Shown: positions 21,837 through 32,952 of the stretch, piece by piece
Numbering within the stretch: the first letter of the stretch is position 1
Layout of the letters: every line of letters starts with the position of its first letter
Assembly: GCA_003171065.1 (NCBI GenBank)
Contig: PMXQ01000020.1
Coordinates: forward strand, 7,596 to 42,782
Length of the DNA stretch: 35,187 bases
Reading direction: 5' to 3'
From: Chloroflexota bacterium
Lineage (GTDB): Bacteria > Chloroflexota > Limnocylindria > Limnocylindrales > CSP1-4
Translations under genes and position numbers: made by a program
Notes under the pieces: generated by a model
Databases searched by the model: none
The model's input: the letters and a program-made list of their open reading frames with translations, nothing else
Told to the model about the DNA's origin: nothing

Positions 21837-22691
21837 TCAGCCTTTGAACGCGGTGATCATCGCCACGCCCAGGCAGATGGTCACGACTCCGGTGCGCTGG
21901 CCCAGGGTAAGCCGCTCGCGAAAGAGGAAGAAGGCAGCGACAGCGGCCACGGCAGCAAACTGGCTGGCCAGGACGGCCGCGATGGCGATGCTCTCGGTGC
22001 TTCCGACGACGTAGGAAACGTTGCCGAAGACCTCGCAACAGCCGATGAGCGCGACCATCGGCACCGCCCGCCTCGTCAGCTGAAGGCGGCCGGCGAGGGC
22101 CATCGGGATGAGCACGCCCACGAAACCGCAGACGCGAAGGGGCAGAACGGCCATGAGCGGTGGCATGCTCTGGCCGAGCTGAGCCGTGCCGTAGATGCTC
22201 AGGCCGAACACAACGGCCGCCACCGCTCCGAGGACGACGGCCTGCCGCTCGTCGCTCGCCGCCGCCGGCTCGGTGGCGCCGCCCGTGGCCAGGGCCACCG
22301 CAGCGATGCCGACGGCAATGACGCACAGCATGGCCGCCACGGGAATGGTGAGACGTTCGCCGCCGATCACCGCGAGTACGGCCGCGATCGCACCCTCGGT
22401 CGAAGCGAGCGCCGTGACGACGCCGATCTTTCCGATTCGCAGCCCCCGATATACGAGCAGGAGGCCGATCACGCCGCCCACACCGGAACACGCTGCCCAG
22501 CCGGCCAGCGCCGGCGTGATCGGGGGCACGGGGCCTGAGGCCAGCGCCAGCGGCCCCGCGATCAGCACGCCCACGAGCATCATCCAGGCGACAGTCGAGG
22601 CGGAGCCGATGAGGCGGCTGCAGCGCGATGAGGTCAGGTTCGCGGTGGCCCACATGATGGCGGCGCCGAGGCCACCGAAGATCGCAACCAT
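21837..22691 (-). CDS. EamA/DMT-superfamily membrane transporter
   Basis: The 284-residue protein has ten predicted membrane helices in two EamA repeats. The first repeat starts MVAIFGGLGAAIMWATANL and includes GLLLVYRGLRIGKIGVVTAL. The second includes LGAVAAVVFGLSIYGTAQLG and ends FFLFRERLTLGQRTGVVTICLGVAMI, the typical F-x-E-R-x-x-x-x-Q-x-x-G terminus. Such proteins usually export amino acids, purines or other metabolites; the substrate is unknown. ATG 22691 is chosen where the first helix begins; a GTG at 22709 is possible. It lies 25 nt after the histidine kinase stop on the same strand, so it ends the four-gene run that begins at 27349. Confidence 0.85.
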   Translation of the reverse strand: MVAIFGGLGAAIMWATANLTSSRCSRLIGSASTVAWMMLVGVLIAGPLALASGPVPPITPALAGWAACSGVGGVIGLLLVYRGLRIGKIGVVTALASTEGAIAAVLAVIGGERLTIPVAAMLCVIAVGIAAVALATGGATEPAAASDERQAVVLGAVAAVVFGLSIYGTAQLGQSMPPLMAVLPLRVCGFVGVLIPMALAGRLQLTRRAVPMVALIGCCEVFGNVSYVVGSTESIAIAAVLASQFAAVAAVAAFFLFRERLTLGQRTGVVTICLGVAMITAFKG

Positions 22692-22716
22692 GCCCCCAGT
22701 TTGAAGCACCAGGGCT

Positions 22717-25431
<2,715 letters not shown>

Positions 25432-25453
25432 AGCCTTTATCCGGCGGCGGCTG

Positions 25454-26470
25454 TCAGGACCTGGCGGCCGCCTTGAGGACCCGGCAGGCCCGGAGCGTCA
25501 CCCATTTGCTCGGCCGGCCGGGCCGGTCGATGTCGATCACCATCCTGCCCGAGTAGGAGTAGCGGTTCGGCCAGCGACCCCGGGCGTCCTGCCCGGCAAC
25601 GACCCGGTCGACCGCGCGATCGAGGCGCGGATCAGCGGCCATACCGGCCTCGCACAGAGCCTCGAGCGTCTGCAGGAAATCGGCGACGTAGCCCAACGGA
25701 AAGCCGAGCTTGAACCACGAGCCGCTGGGCTCGGTGTTGGGGCCCATCGGATAGTCCGCGACCGAGGGATCGCGGCTCAACAGGAATGCCGCGCCCTCCT
25801 CGAGCGCTCGCGCGACCGCCGGCGTTCGTCGCTCGCGCGGGACGCGGGCGAGCGCCAGGACGGCCTTCGTCGCTCCCCAGGCGCAGGCATCGCCGTAGTT
25901 GATGCCGCAGCGAAAGCCCGGCCCCGCCGTGGTGGACTTGTAGTACCCGATCTCGCCCTCGCCGGTGATCGCCGCCGCCTCCCAGGCCAGCGAGCGCGCG
26001 ACCCGCGGGTCGTCGAGCAGGCCGAAGCCGATCAGGGCGCGCAGCAGGTTGCCGTTCAGGCAGTGAAGGACGCCCGAAGGCGCCGGCCTGGCCAGCCCCG
26101 ATGCCCACGCCCCGAAGCCGCCGCTGCTCGCCTGCGAATGCTCCAGGACGTACTCGCAGGCTCTGCGGATGCGCGGGTCGTCGCCGTCCGCGCCGAGCTG
26201 GTCGAGGAAGATGACCTGCCACACCGTGCCGGTGTACTTGGGCCCGTAGCCGCGCCCTGGCTTCGCCCACCAGCCCTCGGGGTTCTGGGCGGCCAGGATC
26301 GATGAGATCGGATCGGCGCGCATCGCGGCGGTGCGTGCCGCGACCACTTCGGCGTCGTCGATCAGCCGGTCCAGCAGGTCGCGCAGTGCCAGGTGCCGCA
26401 CCGCCGGCGTCTCCTCGTCGAGCAGCCACGGCAGCGGGTCCGTCTTGACGCGATCGATCCATCCGCCCAC
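25454..26470 (-). CDS. Alpha/alpha-toroid protein related to terpene cyclase/prenyltransferase repeats
   Basis: The 338-residue protein has repeated helix-hairpin units with QW-like segments: NPEGWWAKPGRGYGPKYTG, SSGGFGAWASG, HCLNGNLLRALIGFG, DARGRWPNRYSYSG and PSKWVTLRA. This matches the squalene-hopene cyclase/prenyltransferase toroid fold, but the protein is about half the length of a true squalene cyclase. The DXDD cyclisation motif is not seen. It starts GWIDRVKTDPLPWLLDEETP, and no signal peptide or membrane helix is present. ATG 26470 lies 9 nt after the stop of the carotenoid-type gene, and the kinase begins 22 nt after its own stop. It may act on an isoprenoid, be a binding scaffold, or be unrelated to terpenes. 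Function is not assigned. Confidence 0.75.
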   Translation of the reverse strand: MGGWIDRVKTDPLPWLLDEETPAVRHLALRDLLDRLIDDAEVVAARTAAMRADPISSILAAQNPEGWWAKPGRGYGPKYTGTVWQVIFLDQLGADGDDPRIRRACEYVLEHSQASSGGFGAWASGLARPAPSGVLHCLNGNLLRALIGFGLLDDPRVARSLAWEAAAITGEGEIGYYKSTTAGPGFRCGINYGDACAWGATKAVLALARVPRERRTPAVARALEEGAAFLLSRDPSVADYPMGPNTEPSGSWFKLGFPLGYVADFLQTLEALCEAGMAADPRLDRAVDRVVAGQDARGRWPNRYSYSGRMVIDIDRPGRPSKWVTLRACRVLKAAARS

Positions 26471-26479
26471 CGGCTCAGT

Positions 26480-27349
26480 TTACGCGGCCTTCGCGGTCGC
26501 TCCGGCCCGGTTCGAGGCAGGCGAATGGGCCAGCCGCCACGCCGCCAGCGCCAGCGGCGGGCCCATGACGAGTGGGCCGACGATGGCGACGCCGGCGGGC
26601 TCTACGCCGGAGAGCAGGTCTGACAGGAGCATCAGGCCGTATGCGGCAACCGGCAGAGCGGCGACGCTTGCGCCCAGAGGACCGGCGGCTCCGGTACCGA
26701 GAGAACCGAGCCCCGCCGGCGCCACCCGCTGTTCGATGGCCCGGTAGGCGAGGTAGACCGTGAAGGTCGTCAGCAGCCAGCCGAAGAAGTTCTGGATCGG
26801 GATGCCGAAGTACGGGCCGCCGTTTTCCCAGATCCACGCCCGAGCCGACGGCCCCGACAGGATCGGATCGACGACGAGGTCCCACGCGGTCATGACGGCG
26901 GCGCTCACGGCCGCGAGGTGTACCAGCCGCGAGACCCCCGGCCGCGTCCCCGTCGCGTGGCCGCCCAGCACCAGATTCGCGATCACATAGCTCGGGTAGA
27001 TCATCATGAACCAGGCCAGCGGGATCAGATACGGGACGTTCCCGAGCTTCGGGCCGAGGTAGTCCGTGTAGTGATAGGCGCCGAAGATCAGGCCGGTCGC
27101 TACGCCCACCTGTTCGTACGCCCAGGAGATGACCGCGCTCAGGCCGAAGAAGACGAGCGTCAGCCGCCCACCGATCGAATACCAGGCATGCGTCAGGCTG
27201 AAGAGCGCCAGGATCGAAGTCAGGAGCGTCAGCTCGTCCGGGAGCTTGGGCAGCCGGACAAGCCCGATCAGGAGCAGGCGGACGACCCCGTCGTAGGCGA
27301 ACACGGCAAGCAGGACGCACGCGGCGATCAGCAGGATCCGGGTCCGCAT
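26480..27349 (-). CDS. Carotenoid biosynthesis-type membrane protein (CruF-like, DUF422 family)
   Basis: The 289-residue polytopic membrane protein is of the family that includes the carotenoid 1',2'-hydratase CruF and bisanhydrobacterioruberin hydratase. Visible signatures are SWAYEQVGVATGLIFGAYHYTDYLGPKLGNVPYLIPLAWFMM (given here as one conserved block at about 79-120), AWDLVVDPILSG, and WIWENGGPYFGIPIQNFFGW. ATG 27349 is selected because GGAGGAG lies just upstream and the first helix (ILLIAACVLLAVFAY) begins at once. It is the first gene of the reverse-strand run to 21837. No phytoene synthase or desaturase lies in the window, so the pathway context is missing. A hydratase-type role in acyclic carotenoid end-group formation is the likeliest reading, but not proved. 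Confidence 0.85.
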   Translation of the reverse strand: MRTRILLIAACVLLAVFAYDGVVRLLLIGLVRLPKLPDELTLLTSILALFSLTHAWYSIGGRLTLVFFGLSAVISWAYEQVGVATGLIFGAYHYTDYLGPKLGNVPYLIPLAWFMMIYPSYVIANLVLGGHATGTRPGVSRLVHLAAVSAAVMTAWDLVVDPILSGPSARAWIWENGGPYFGIPIQNFFGWLLTTFTVYLAYRAIEQRVAPAGLGSLGTGAAGPLGASVAALPVAAYGLMLLSDLLSGVEPAGVAIVGPLVMGPPLALAAWRLAHSPASNRAGATAKAA

Positions 27350-27596
27350 CGCTCCTCCGGTCTCAGCCTTCTGTCCAACGCGGAGGCACGATACAGCGAG
27401 CCGGCCAGATCGGTGGCTTGAGGCCGGGTGTAATGTGACCCGGGCAAGCGGTTCGGTTGGGTTTGGGTCGTTGGTGGGACCCCCCATGACCACGGTCCTA
27501 TTGAACGGGGCGTTTCCCGGGCCAACCTTGACAAATCATGATCCACCCAGCTTCCGTCGCGTTGCGATCTCCGTTTGCCCTTGGGGGAGGCAGTAA

Positions 27597-28775
27597 ATGA
27601 GCACCGGCCAGGAGGCACCAGCCCTAATCCAGTACGCCTGCGAGCGCTGCAAGACGAGGTTCGTCCTGCCGCCGTCGCGGCGTCGACTGGGGTTCGGCGG
27701 CCGCCTCCGCGCCTCTGGGATGGCGCTGAGCCGGACTCTCCGCTACCACGAGGGTCTGGGCTCCAGTTACGACGGCGCTCGCCGGCAGCTGCTGGCCAAG
27801 ATGGACGACGATGCCTACCAGTCGTTCGTCCAGAGCTTTAAGTTCTGCCACGAATGCCGGCAGTTCGTCTGCTCTGAGTGCTGGAGCAACTCGCGCAAGA
27901 CTTGCCTGGGCTGCTTCGCCAAGGCCGCCGGCACGGCAACCAGGCAGCGACCGCCGTTCGCGCCCGAAGGCCCGTCAATCCCGAGGCCCGCCGCTGGGGC
28001 GGCCGCCCTCGGGACGGCTGCCGCCCTGAGTGTTGCCGTCGGGAGGGCTTCCGCCGCTTCGCCTGTTGCCGCGAGGAATGCCGCCTTTGCGCCTGCCGCC
28101 GGGAGGGCTGCCGCCGTGACGGCTCCCGCCGTGACGGCTCCCGCTGTGACGGCTCCCGCCGGCCGGCGCCGCCGGCTGCGCACCGACGCAAGCGTGCTGG
28201 TCATGGGCGCGGCCGTCATCCTGCTGGCGGTGGAGCTGGTCTTCATCCTGCCGGGCATCGGCCGCAGCAACAACTCCGGGTCCGGACCGACCTACGTGGC
28301 TGCGGTGAGCCCGACGGCTACCCCGACGCCCGCTTCGACGGACGGCCCCACGCCGTCGGCCGTGATCGTTCCCACGCCGACGCCTACTCCGACGGCCACG
28401 CCGACGCCTACTCCGACGGCCACCCCCTCGCCGAGTCCGAGCCCGAGTCCGAGCCCGAGCCCCTCGCCGACCGCCACGCCGACGCCAAAGCCCGTGGTGA
28501 CGCCAAGGCCCACTGCGGCGCCGAAGCCATTCCCGACGACGCTCACTGCTTCGTGCAGCACCGGCACGGGCAAGGTCACGTGCACCTGGAAGAACTCCGA
28601 CAGCCGCGGTGCCATCGCGTGGCGGATGACGACCAGCTCCGACGGAACCTTCACCAGCAAGCAGAAGACGGCCATCTGGACGGGGCTGACGCCCGGCGGC
28701 AATGGGCTCGCCACGCTGAAGGTTACGTACGCGGGCCACACGTACACCTGGAACTCCGACTACTTGAGCTTCTGA
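27597..28775 (+). CDS. Zinc-ribbon/transmembrane/PT-rich-linker protein with C-terminal external domain
   Basis: This 392-residue protein has an unusual layout. The N-terminus has four CXXC pairs (C15/C18, C84/C87, C92/C95, C103/C106), enough for two zinc sites. An Ala-rich linker holding a triple VTAPA repeat leads to one membrane helix (about 198-220, [21 protein letters not shown]). Next come about 85 residues of Pro/Thr/Ser repeats and a small beta-rich domain (~325-392) with two cysteines ([15 protein letters not shown]). Topology should put the zinc part inside and the terminal domain outside. GGGGGAGG lies 6 nt before ATG 27597. It may link a cytoplasmic partner to the cell surface. 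No named family is recognised. A TTGACA at 27528 lacks a matching -10. Confidence 0.8.
   Translation: MSTGQEAPALIQYACERCKTRFVLPPSRRRLGFGGRLRASGMALSRTLRYHEGLGSSYDGARRQLLAKMDDDAYQSFVQSFKFCHECRQFVCSECWSNSRKTCLGCFAKAAGTATRQRPPFAPEGPSIPRPAAGAAALGTAAALSVAVGRASAASPVAARNAAFAPAAGRAAAVTAPAVTAPAVTAPAGRRRRLRTDASVLVMGAAVILLAVELVFILPGIGRSNNSGSGPTYVAAVSPTATPTPASTDGPTPSAVIVPTPTPTPTATPTPTPTATPSPSPSPSPSPSPSPTATPTPKPVVTPRPTAAPKPFPTTLTASCSTGTGKVTCTWKNSDSRGAIAWRMTTSSDGTFTSKQKTAIWTGLTPGGNGLATLKVTYAGHTYTWNSDYLSF
28116..28160. repeat. Three 15-bp tandem repeats inside the zinc-ribbon gene
   Basis: GTGACGGCTCCCGCC occurs at 28116-28130, 28131-28145 (one change at the last base) and 28146-28160. It keeps frame and encodes VTAPA three times in the Ala-rich linker. 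Confidence 0.85.
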
Positions 28776-28933
28776 TCGGCTTCCCCTCCGGCGCGCCTTC
28801 CTCGCGCGGCCCGCTACTGACCAATCGCCCTATAGCGGGTGTCGAAGGGTCGTGACGCCCGCGGCCCGCCGCTGCCGCCGATGCCTGTCCTTACCGGCTC
28901 GACGACGAGCCCCGCAGCGGAGGGCGCGCCGAC

Positions 28934-29387
28934 ATGTCTATTGCATGGGATCCGGCGACGATGTCGACCGAGATCCCGACCGTGGATCGGCAACATCGCC
29001 AGCTCATCGAATGGCTGAATGACCTGCTCGCAGCGATGGCCGAGGGCCAGGGTTGCGCGGAGGTCGGGGCCGGCCTGGACAAGCTGGCGACGTACGTAGA
29101 CACGCACTTCGCCTTCGAGGGCAGTGCGTGGTCAAGTACAAGTGCCCGGCCGCCGAGGCGAACATGGCCGCTCACGCCTGCTTCATGAAGACGTTCGGCG
29201 ACCTGCGGGACGAGTACGAGCCAGGGGCGTCAGCTTGCACGTGGTCCTGCGCGGCGAGCAGGAACTGGCGCAGTGGCTCGCGAGCCACATCAAGGGTGTC
29301 GACCCGAAGCTCGAGCCCTGCGTCAAGTGCGCCGCCAGAAGCGCGCCGCCTGAAGTGCGCAGGCTCCCGTGCCGCGCCGCCGCCTGA
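28934..29387 (+). pseudogene. Bacteriohemerythrin gene interrupted by two apparent frameshifts
   Basis: Read across three frames, this region encodes a full bacteriohemerythrin, an oxygen-binding four-helix protein with a di-iron site. Frame one gives WDPATMSTEIPTVDRQHRQL (first His) and YVDTHFAFE (His...Glu). Near 29119-29122 the reading must shift to frame two for CVVKYKCPAAEANMAAHACF (His) and MKTFGDLRDEYE. Near 29219-29228 it must shift again for VSLHVVLRGEQELAQWLASHIKGVD (His...Asp). Both breaks lie at G-runs and each can be explained by one missing base. Either the gene is decaying or these are homopolymer errors in the sequence. The order of ligands matches working family members. The stop is TGA 29385-29387. 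Confidence 0.8.
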
Positions 29388-29832
29388 ACGCGGGGCTCGC
29401 CTGAGTCGCGCCACCGCCTGAACGCGGGCCCCCGCCAGTCGCAGCTGGCGGAGAGCTTCGCCTCGACGACTCCGCGGGTGGCTCGTGAACCCGGCCGAGC
29501 CAACCACCAGGCTGGCATTCTGGACACATGCAAATGGGGGTAGCACGAGACCAGGTCGACCGGGGGCGCGAGGCCGGGCGGCCCCTCTGCCGGGCCCGGA
29601 ATCGGTCGTTCAGATCGCCCACAGCCCACGTTGAGCGCGAAACGCGGCTGGTCGGAGCCCAATCCAGCCACGGCAGGCGGCCTTCGGGTGCTCGGCTTTG
29701 GACTCGCGCTACGGGGGTTTGCATTTGTCCAGATCGGCCGACGTCGGGTGACTCGGGGCCGGCGACCGCGGCGCCGCCTGATCGCGGGGCTGACCCGCCG
29801 CCTGCCGCACCGCCCGCCGCCTGATTCGCGCG
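29380..29832. repeat. Scattered short repeats of the form CCGCCTGA-n-CGCGG in a 485-bp non-coding interval
   Basis: CCGCCTGAACGCGGG occurs at 29380-29394 and 29414-29428. A near copy (one base different) is at 29774-29788, and CCGCCTGATTCGCG is at 29817-29830. Weaker variants lie at about 29346 and 29397. The CCGC and GCGG ends can pair around a CTGAAC loop. The interval 29388-29872 holds no convincing gene. Confidence 0.6.
29520..29732. repeat. Inverted repeat pair flanking about 147 bp
   Basis: The left arm 29520-29552 and the reverse complement of the right arm 29700-29732 agree at 25 of 33 positions, with no gaps. Shared blocks are CTGGACA, ATGCAAA, GTAGC and CGAG. Most mismatches come from one central run that is GGGGG in the left arm and CCCCC in the reversed right arm. 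It could be a degenerate miniature element or a large hairpin. There is no clear target-site duplication and no coding content. Confidence 0.55.
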
Positions 29833-29872
29833 GCCGGGTCCTCCGTATCGCTCGCCCGCCGCGCTCCGGGCC

Positions 29873-31390
29873 TCAGCCGTTCGGGGCGTAGATCGTCAGG
29901 CACACGGCGATCGCGCAGCGTTGCTCGGTCTGGCGGTAGCCGGGCGGGAGAGACGAGGGAGCGGAACCCGGGTCGGCGACGTAGAAGATCGTGCCGCCGG
30001 CCGCGGCCACGTCCGCGGGCACTGAGTCGATGACGGCGCCGGGTGGATAGGCGGCGACGCCGAAATACCATGGCGGGTCGAATGCGGACAGGACGTGGAG
30101 GTGGGCGCGAACCGCCGGGCTGCCTTCGGCCAGCAGCGACAGATAGTGGTCCGGGTCGGCGGCGACGAGATCGTGCGGGCCGGTGCGCGACTCGATCTCC
30201 GGCAGCAGCGAGGCGGTTTCGGGGTGGGTGATGACGGTGCCCAGGGCGAGCGAGGGCACGGCGACCGCGACGATCAGCACGGCGGCGAGGCGGCGAGGGG
30301 CGACGGCCAGCCCGACTCCCCCGAGGGCGAAGAGCGGCAGCCACATGACCCCGGCGTAGCGCGCCTCGAGGATCGGCCGCCACAGGCTCACGACCGCGAG
30401 CAGGACGACGCCGCCGCAGGCGAGCAGCAGGAAGACGGCGGCGCGCCGAGCCTCGAGATCGAACCGCCGCCAGCCCGCGGGCCCGAACGCGACCGCCGCC
30501 AGCGCGACCGTGCCGGCGGCGACGGCGATCACCTGGAGCGCCACCAGGATCCCTCGGTCGGGCACGCCCGAATCGAGGGGCGGGCCGGCGAAGAGCTGGC
30601 CGAAGGTGCCGGCGATCGAATCGGGGCTCAGCGGTGGGATCCAGAAGCCCTGCCCGGCATGCTCGAGCTGGGCGCCGGCGAAGAGGAACCAGGGGCCGAT
30701 GCTGGCCAGCGCGATCGCGGTGGCGGCGCCGGCGGCGGCCAGCGTGCGGCGGCCAGGCCGGAACCAGGCGAGGGCGATTAGCACCCCGACGAGCGCCACG
30801 CCGGCGAAGTAGTCGGTCCAGACGGCGGCAGCCGCGAGGACGGTGTAGCCGAGCCAGAAGCCGCCCGCCGAGCGTTCGACCGCCGAGCGTTCGACCGCCG
30901 AGCGTTCGACCCCCATCCGTTCGACCGCCCGCCAGAGGAGCAGCGTCGCCGCCACGACCAGCGCTCCGGCGAGCGAATACATCCGCGCGTTCTCCGAGGC
31001 CATGAGGGTCGCCGGCAGGATCGCCACGAACGCCGCGGCCCACAATCCGGCGGTATCTCCGGCGACGCGACGGGCCAGCGCGGCCAGCAGCGGAATCAGC
31101 GCGATCCCCGCCAGGGCGGGCACGAGTCGCAGCGGCGCCGGGCCGCCGGCGAGCTGCGCGACGAGCCACTCCAGCACGTAGAAGAGGGGAGGCGCGCTGT
31201 CGCGGCTCACGACCCCGAGCATCTCGCCCAGCGGCCGGCCCACTGCCGCCGCGGTGAAGTCCTCGTCGATGCCGAGAGGTTGTCGAGCCAGCAGGAGAAG
31301 CCGGACCACCGCGCCGACCGTCGTGATCAGCGCCAGCGTCCGACCGTAGGCCAGCCGGCCGGTTCGCGTCCGAAGCCGGCCGAAGCTCAC
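29873..31390 (-). CDS. GT39/PMT-like polytopic glycosyltransferase
   Basis: The 505-residue membrane protein is of the dolichyl/undecaprenyl-phosphate-sugar-using superfamily (PMT, ArnT, AglB-like GT-C fold). TM1 is at about 20-36. The catalytic-loop acids are in LGIDEDFTAAAVG (D42, E43, D44), followed by SRDSAPPLFYVLEW and NARMYSLAGALVVAATLLLW. All are standard for these enzymes. Ten to twelve helices follow, then a C-terminal external domain of about 120 residues that ends RCAIAVCLTIYAPNG. A triple VERSA repeat lies in a cytoplasmic loop. The start is GTG 31390, whose GTGA overlaps the preceding gene's stop by 4 nt. It is the last gene of the run from 35187. Donor and acceptor are unknown. 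Confidence 0.83.
   Translation of the reverse strand: MSFGRLRTRTGRLAYGRTLALITTVGAVVRLLLLARQPLGIDEDFTAAAVGRPLGEMLGVVSRDSAPPLFYVLEWLVAQLAGGPAPLRLVPALAGIALIPLLAALARRVAGDTAGLWAAAFVAILPATLMASENARMYSLAGALVVAATLLLWRAVERMGVERSAVERSAVERSAGGFWLGYTVLAAAAVWTDYFAGVALVGVLIALAWFRPGRRTLAAAGAATAIALASIGPWFLFAGAQLEHAGQGFWIPPLSPDSIAGTFGQLFAGPPLDSGVPDRGILVALQVIAVAAGTVALAAVAFGPAGWRRFDLEARRAAVFLLLACGGVVLLAVVSLWRPILEARYAGVMWLPLFALGGVGLAVAPRRLAAVLIVAVAVPSLALGTVITHPETASLLPEIESRTGPHDLVAADPDHYLSLLAEGSPAVRAHLHVLSAFDPPWYFGVAAYPPGAVIDSVPADVAAAGGTIFYVADPGSAPSSLPPGYRQTEQRCAIAVCLTIYAPNG
30866..30910. repeat. Three perfect 15-bp tandem repeats inside the glycosyltransferase gene
   Basis: CGCCGAGCGTTCGAC occurs at 30866-30880, 30881-30895 and 30896-30910, followed by a decayed copy. 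On the coding (reverse) strand it gives the charged repeat VERSA in a loop between helices. Confidence 0.88.
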
Positions 31391-32952
31391 GGCGTCACCG
31401 CCCAGACGGTCGGCTCGCCGTCCGGATCCCAGGCGATCGGTTGAGCCCGGGCGGTGACCTGCGGCCCCAGGGTCGACGCCAGGTCTTTGAGGCTGAGCGC
31501 GAGGTAGAGAGCGTGCGCGCCAGGATCGGCCACCTTCGACCCGGGCGTGTAGATCGTCACCGGCTCGGAGGCATCCAGAAATTCGACGTCCATCGCCGAA
31601 TAGTCGTCCAGGATGACCGCCGTGCCCGGATGGTCGGCCGCATATGAGGCCAGCGAGACGATCGGATAGCTAAAGGCCGCATAGCGGTCGGCTACCGGCC
31701 TGGTGAGATACGCCCACCCGCTCCAGACGGCGACCGCGGTCAATGTCACCGCCACGGCGGCCATCGCCAGCCAGCTCGCCGCACGGCTCCCGCGCTGACG
31801 CACCTGCTCCACGATCTCCAGCGCTCCGAGTCCGATCGCGACACCCAGCGGCGCCGCCAGGCCGAGCGACCGCAGGAAATGGGGAGAGCCGCCCTCGGTC
31901 GCCACGAGCGGCGCGACGAGGAAGACGGGCAGTGCCAGCAGGATCAGGGAGTGGCCGGCGTCGCGGCGCATCCGCCACAGCCGCACCAGGCCAGCGGCCG
32001 CGACGATGGCGAGTGGCACCGGCAGCAGCGGCAGCCCCGCGACATCGTGGCGCGCGTTGGGGTCGCCCGTCAGGCCGAACATCGCCACCGTCCGCAGCAC
32101 ATGCACGATCGGGTTCGAGTCCGCCTCCACGCCCGGGTTCAGGGCGCTCGTCGACGCCACCCGGCCGAAGTAGTTCGTCGGGTCCGTGACCGCCACGGCG
32201 ATCATCGGCGCTGCCACGACCAGGAACGCCACCGCGAACGGCACCGCTCCGGCGCGCAGACGCTCGTACGTGGGGCGATCGGCGTGCCGCAGCCACAGCA
32301 GCCACACGACCACCAGCACCGGCAGCAGCTTGAGCGGCTGGTACGTGTACATCGCCGCGAGCGACGTCACGGCCCCGGCCAGGATCGCCGTCCCGCGGCC
32401 CGGCCGCGCGGCCCATCGCAGCAGCGCCATCAGCGCCACCGCCCCGAAGAACGGGACGATCATGTTGCGCATCCCGTCGCGGCTCACGCACACGAGCCAG
32501 AGTGAGCCCGCCGCCCAGGCCGCCGCTACGATCCCCGTCCACGTCCCGAAGCGCCGCGCCAGGTGGCCGATCGCCAGCACGCCCGCCACCCCGAACGCGG
32601 CCGCGGTCGCTCGCAGCGCCAGCGTGCTCGCGCCGGCGAAGTTGAAGACACCGGCCACCACGTACGCGAAGAGCGCCTCGCGGCCGCCGTCGCTGGTGAA
32701 CCAGACGAAGAAGTCGGCGTGGAACCCGGGCTGGTGGAGCAGCCGCCAGGCGTCCAGCCCCTCGGCCGCCTCGTCGCCGTACAGGCCGCCGGGGTTCGAG
32801 GCCAGGTCGTAGAAGCGCAGGAAGATCGCCGCGGCGACGATCGCCGCCAGGGCGACGACCGCCGCGACTGCCGCGACCGCAGGCCCTGCCGCGGGCTTGA
32901 ACGTGGGACGCGCGCTCGCGCTCGTCGGCGCCGGGGACGGTCCCGAAGGCAT
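31387..32952 (-). CDS. GT39/PMT-like polytopic glycosyltransferase, second paralogue
   Basis: The 521-residue membrane protein has a Pro/Ser-rich N-tail, TM1 at about 24-46 and the catalytic loop FYDLASNPGGLYGDEAAEG (D60, E61), typical of GT-C enzymes using a polyprenyl-phosphate sugar. LVCVSRDGMRNM and LKLLPVLVVVWLLWL mark later helices. The soluble C-terminal domain, about 95 residues, includes ILDDYSAMDVEFLDASEPVT. The ATG at 32952 shares one base with the esterase stop (TGATG), and its own stop overlaps the next gene's GTG. It is therefore translated as part of a four-gene coupled unit. The two neighbouring glycosyltransferases differ enough to suggest different sugars or acceptors. Specificity is not readable from sequence. 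Confidence 0.83.
   Translation of the reverse strand: MPSGPSPAPTSASARPTFKPAAGPAVAAVAAVVALAAIVAAAIFLRFYDLASNPGGLYGDEAAEGLDAWRLLHQPGFHADFFVWFTSDGGREALFAYVVAGVFNFAGASTLALRATAAAFGVAGVLAIGHLARRFGTWTGIVAAAWAAGSLWLVCVSRDGMRNMIVPFFGAVALMALLRWAARPGRGTAILAGAVTSLAAMYTYQPLKLLPVLVVVWLLWLRHADRPTYERLRAGAVPFAVAFLVVAAPMIAVAVTDPTNYFGRVASTSALNPGVEADSNPIVHVLRTVAMFGLTGDPNARHDVAGLPLLPVPLAIVAAAGLVRLWRMRRDAGHSLILLALPVFLVAPLVATEGGSPHFLRSLGLAAPLGVAIGLGALEIVEQVRQRGSRAASWLAMAAVAVTLTAVAVWSGWAYLTRPVADRYAAFSYPIVSLASYAADHPGTAVILDDYSAMDVEFLDASEPVTIYTPGSKVADPGAHALYLALSLKDLASTLGPQVTARAQPIAWDPDGEPTVWAVTP

Noticed and set aside
27528-27533. Perfect TTGACA upstream of the zinc-ribbon gene as a promoter
   Set aside because: No -10-like hexamer occurs 15-19 nt downstream, so the hexamer alone is not enough to call a promoter.
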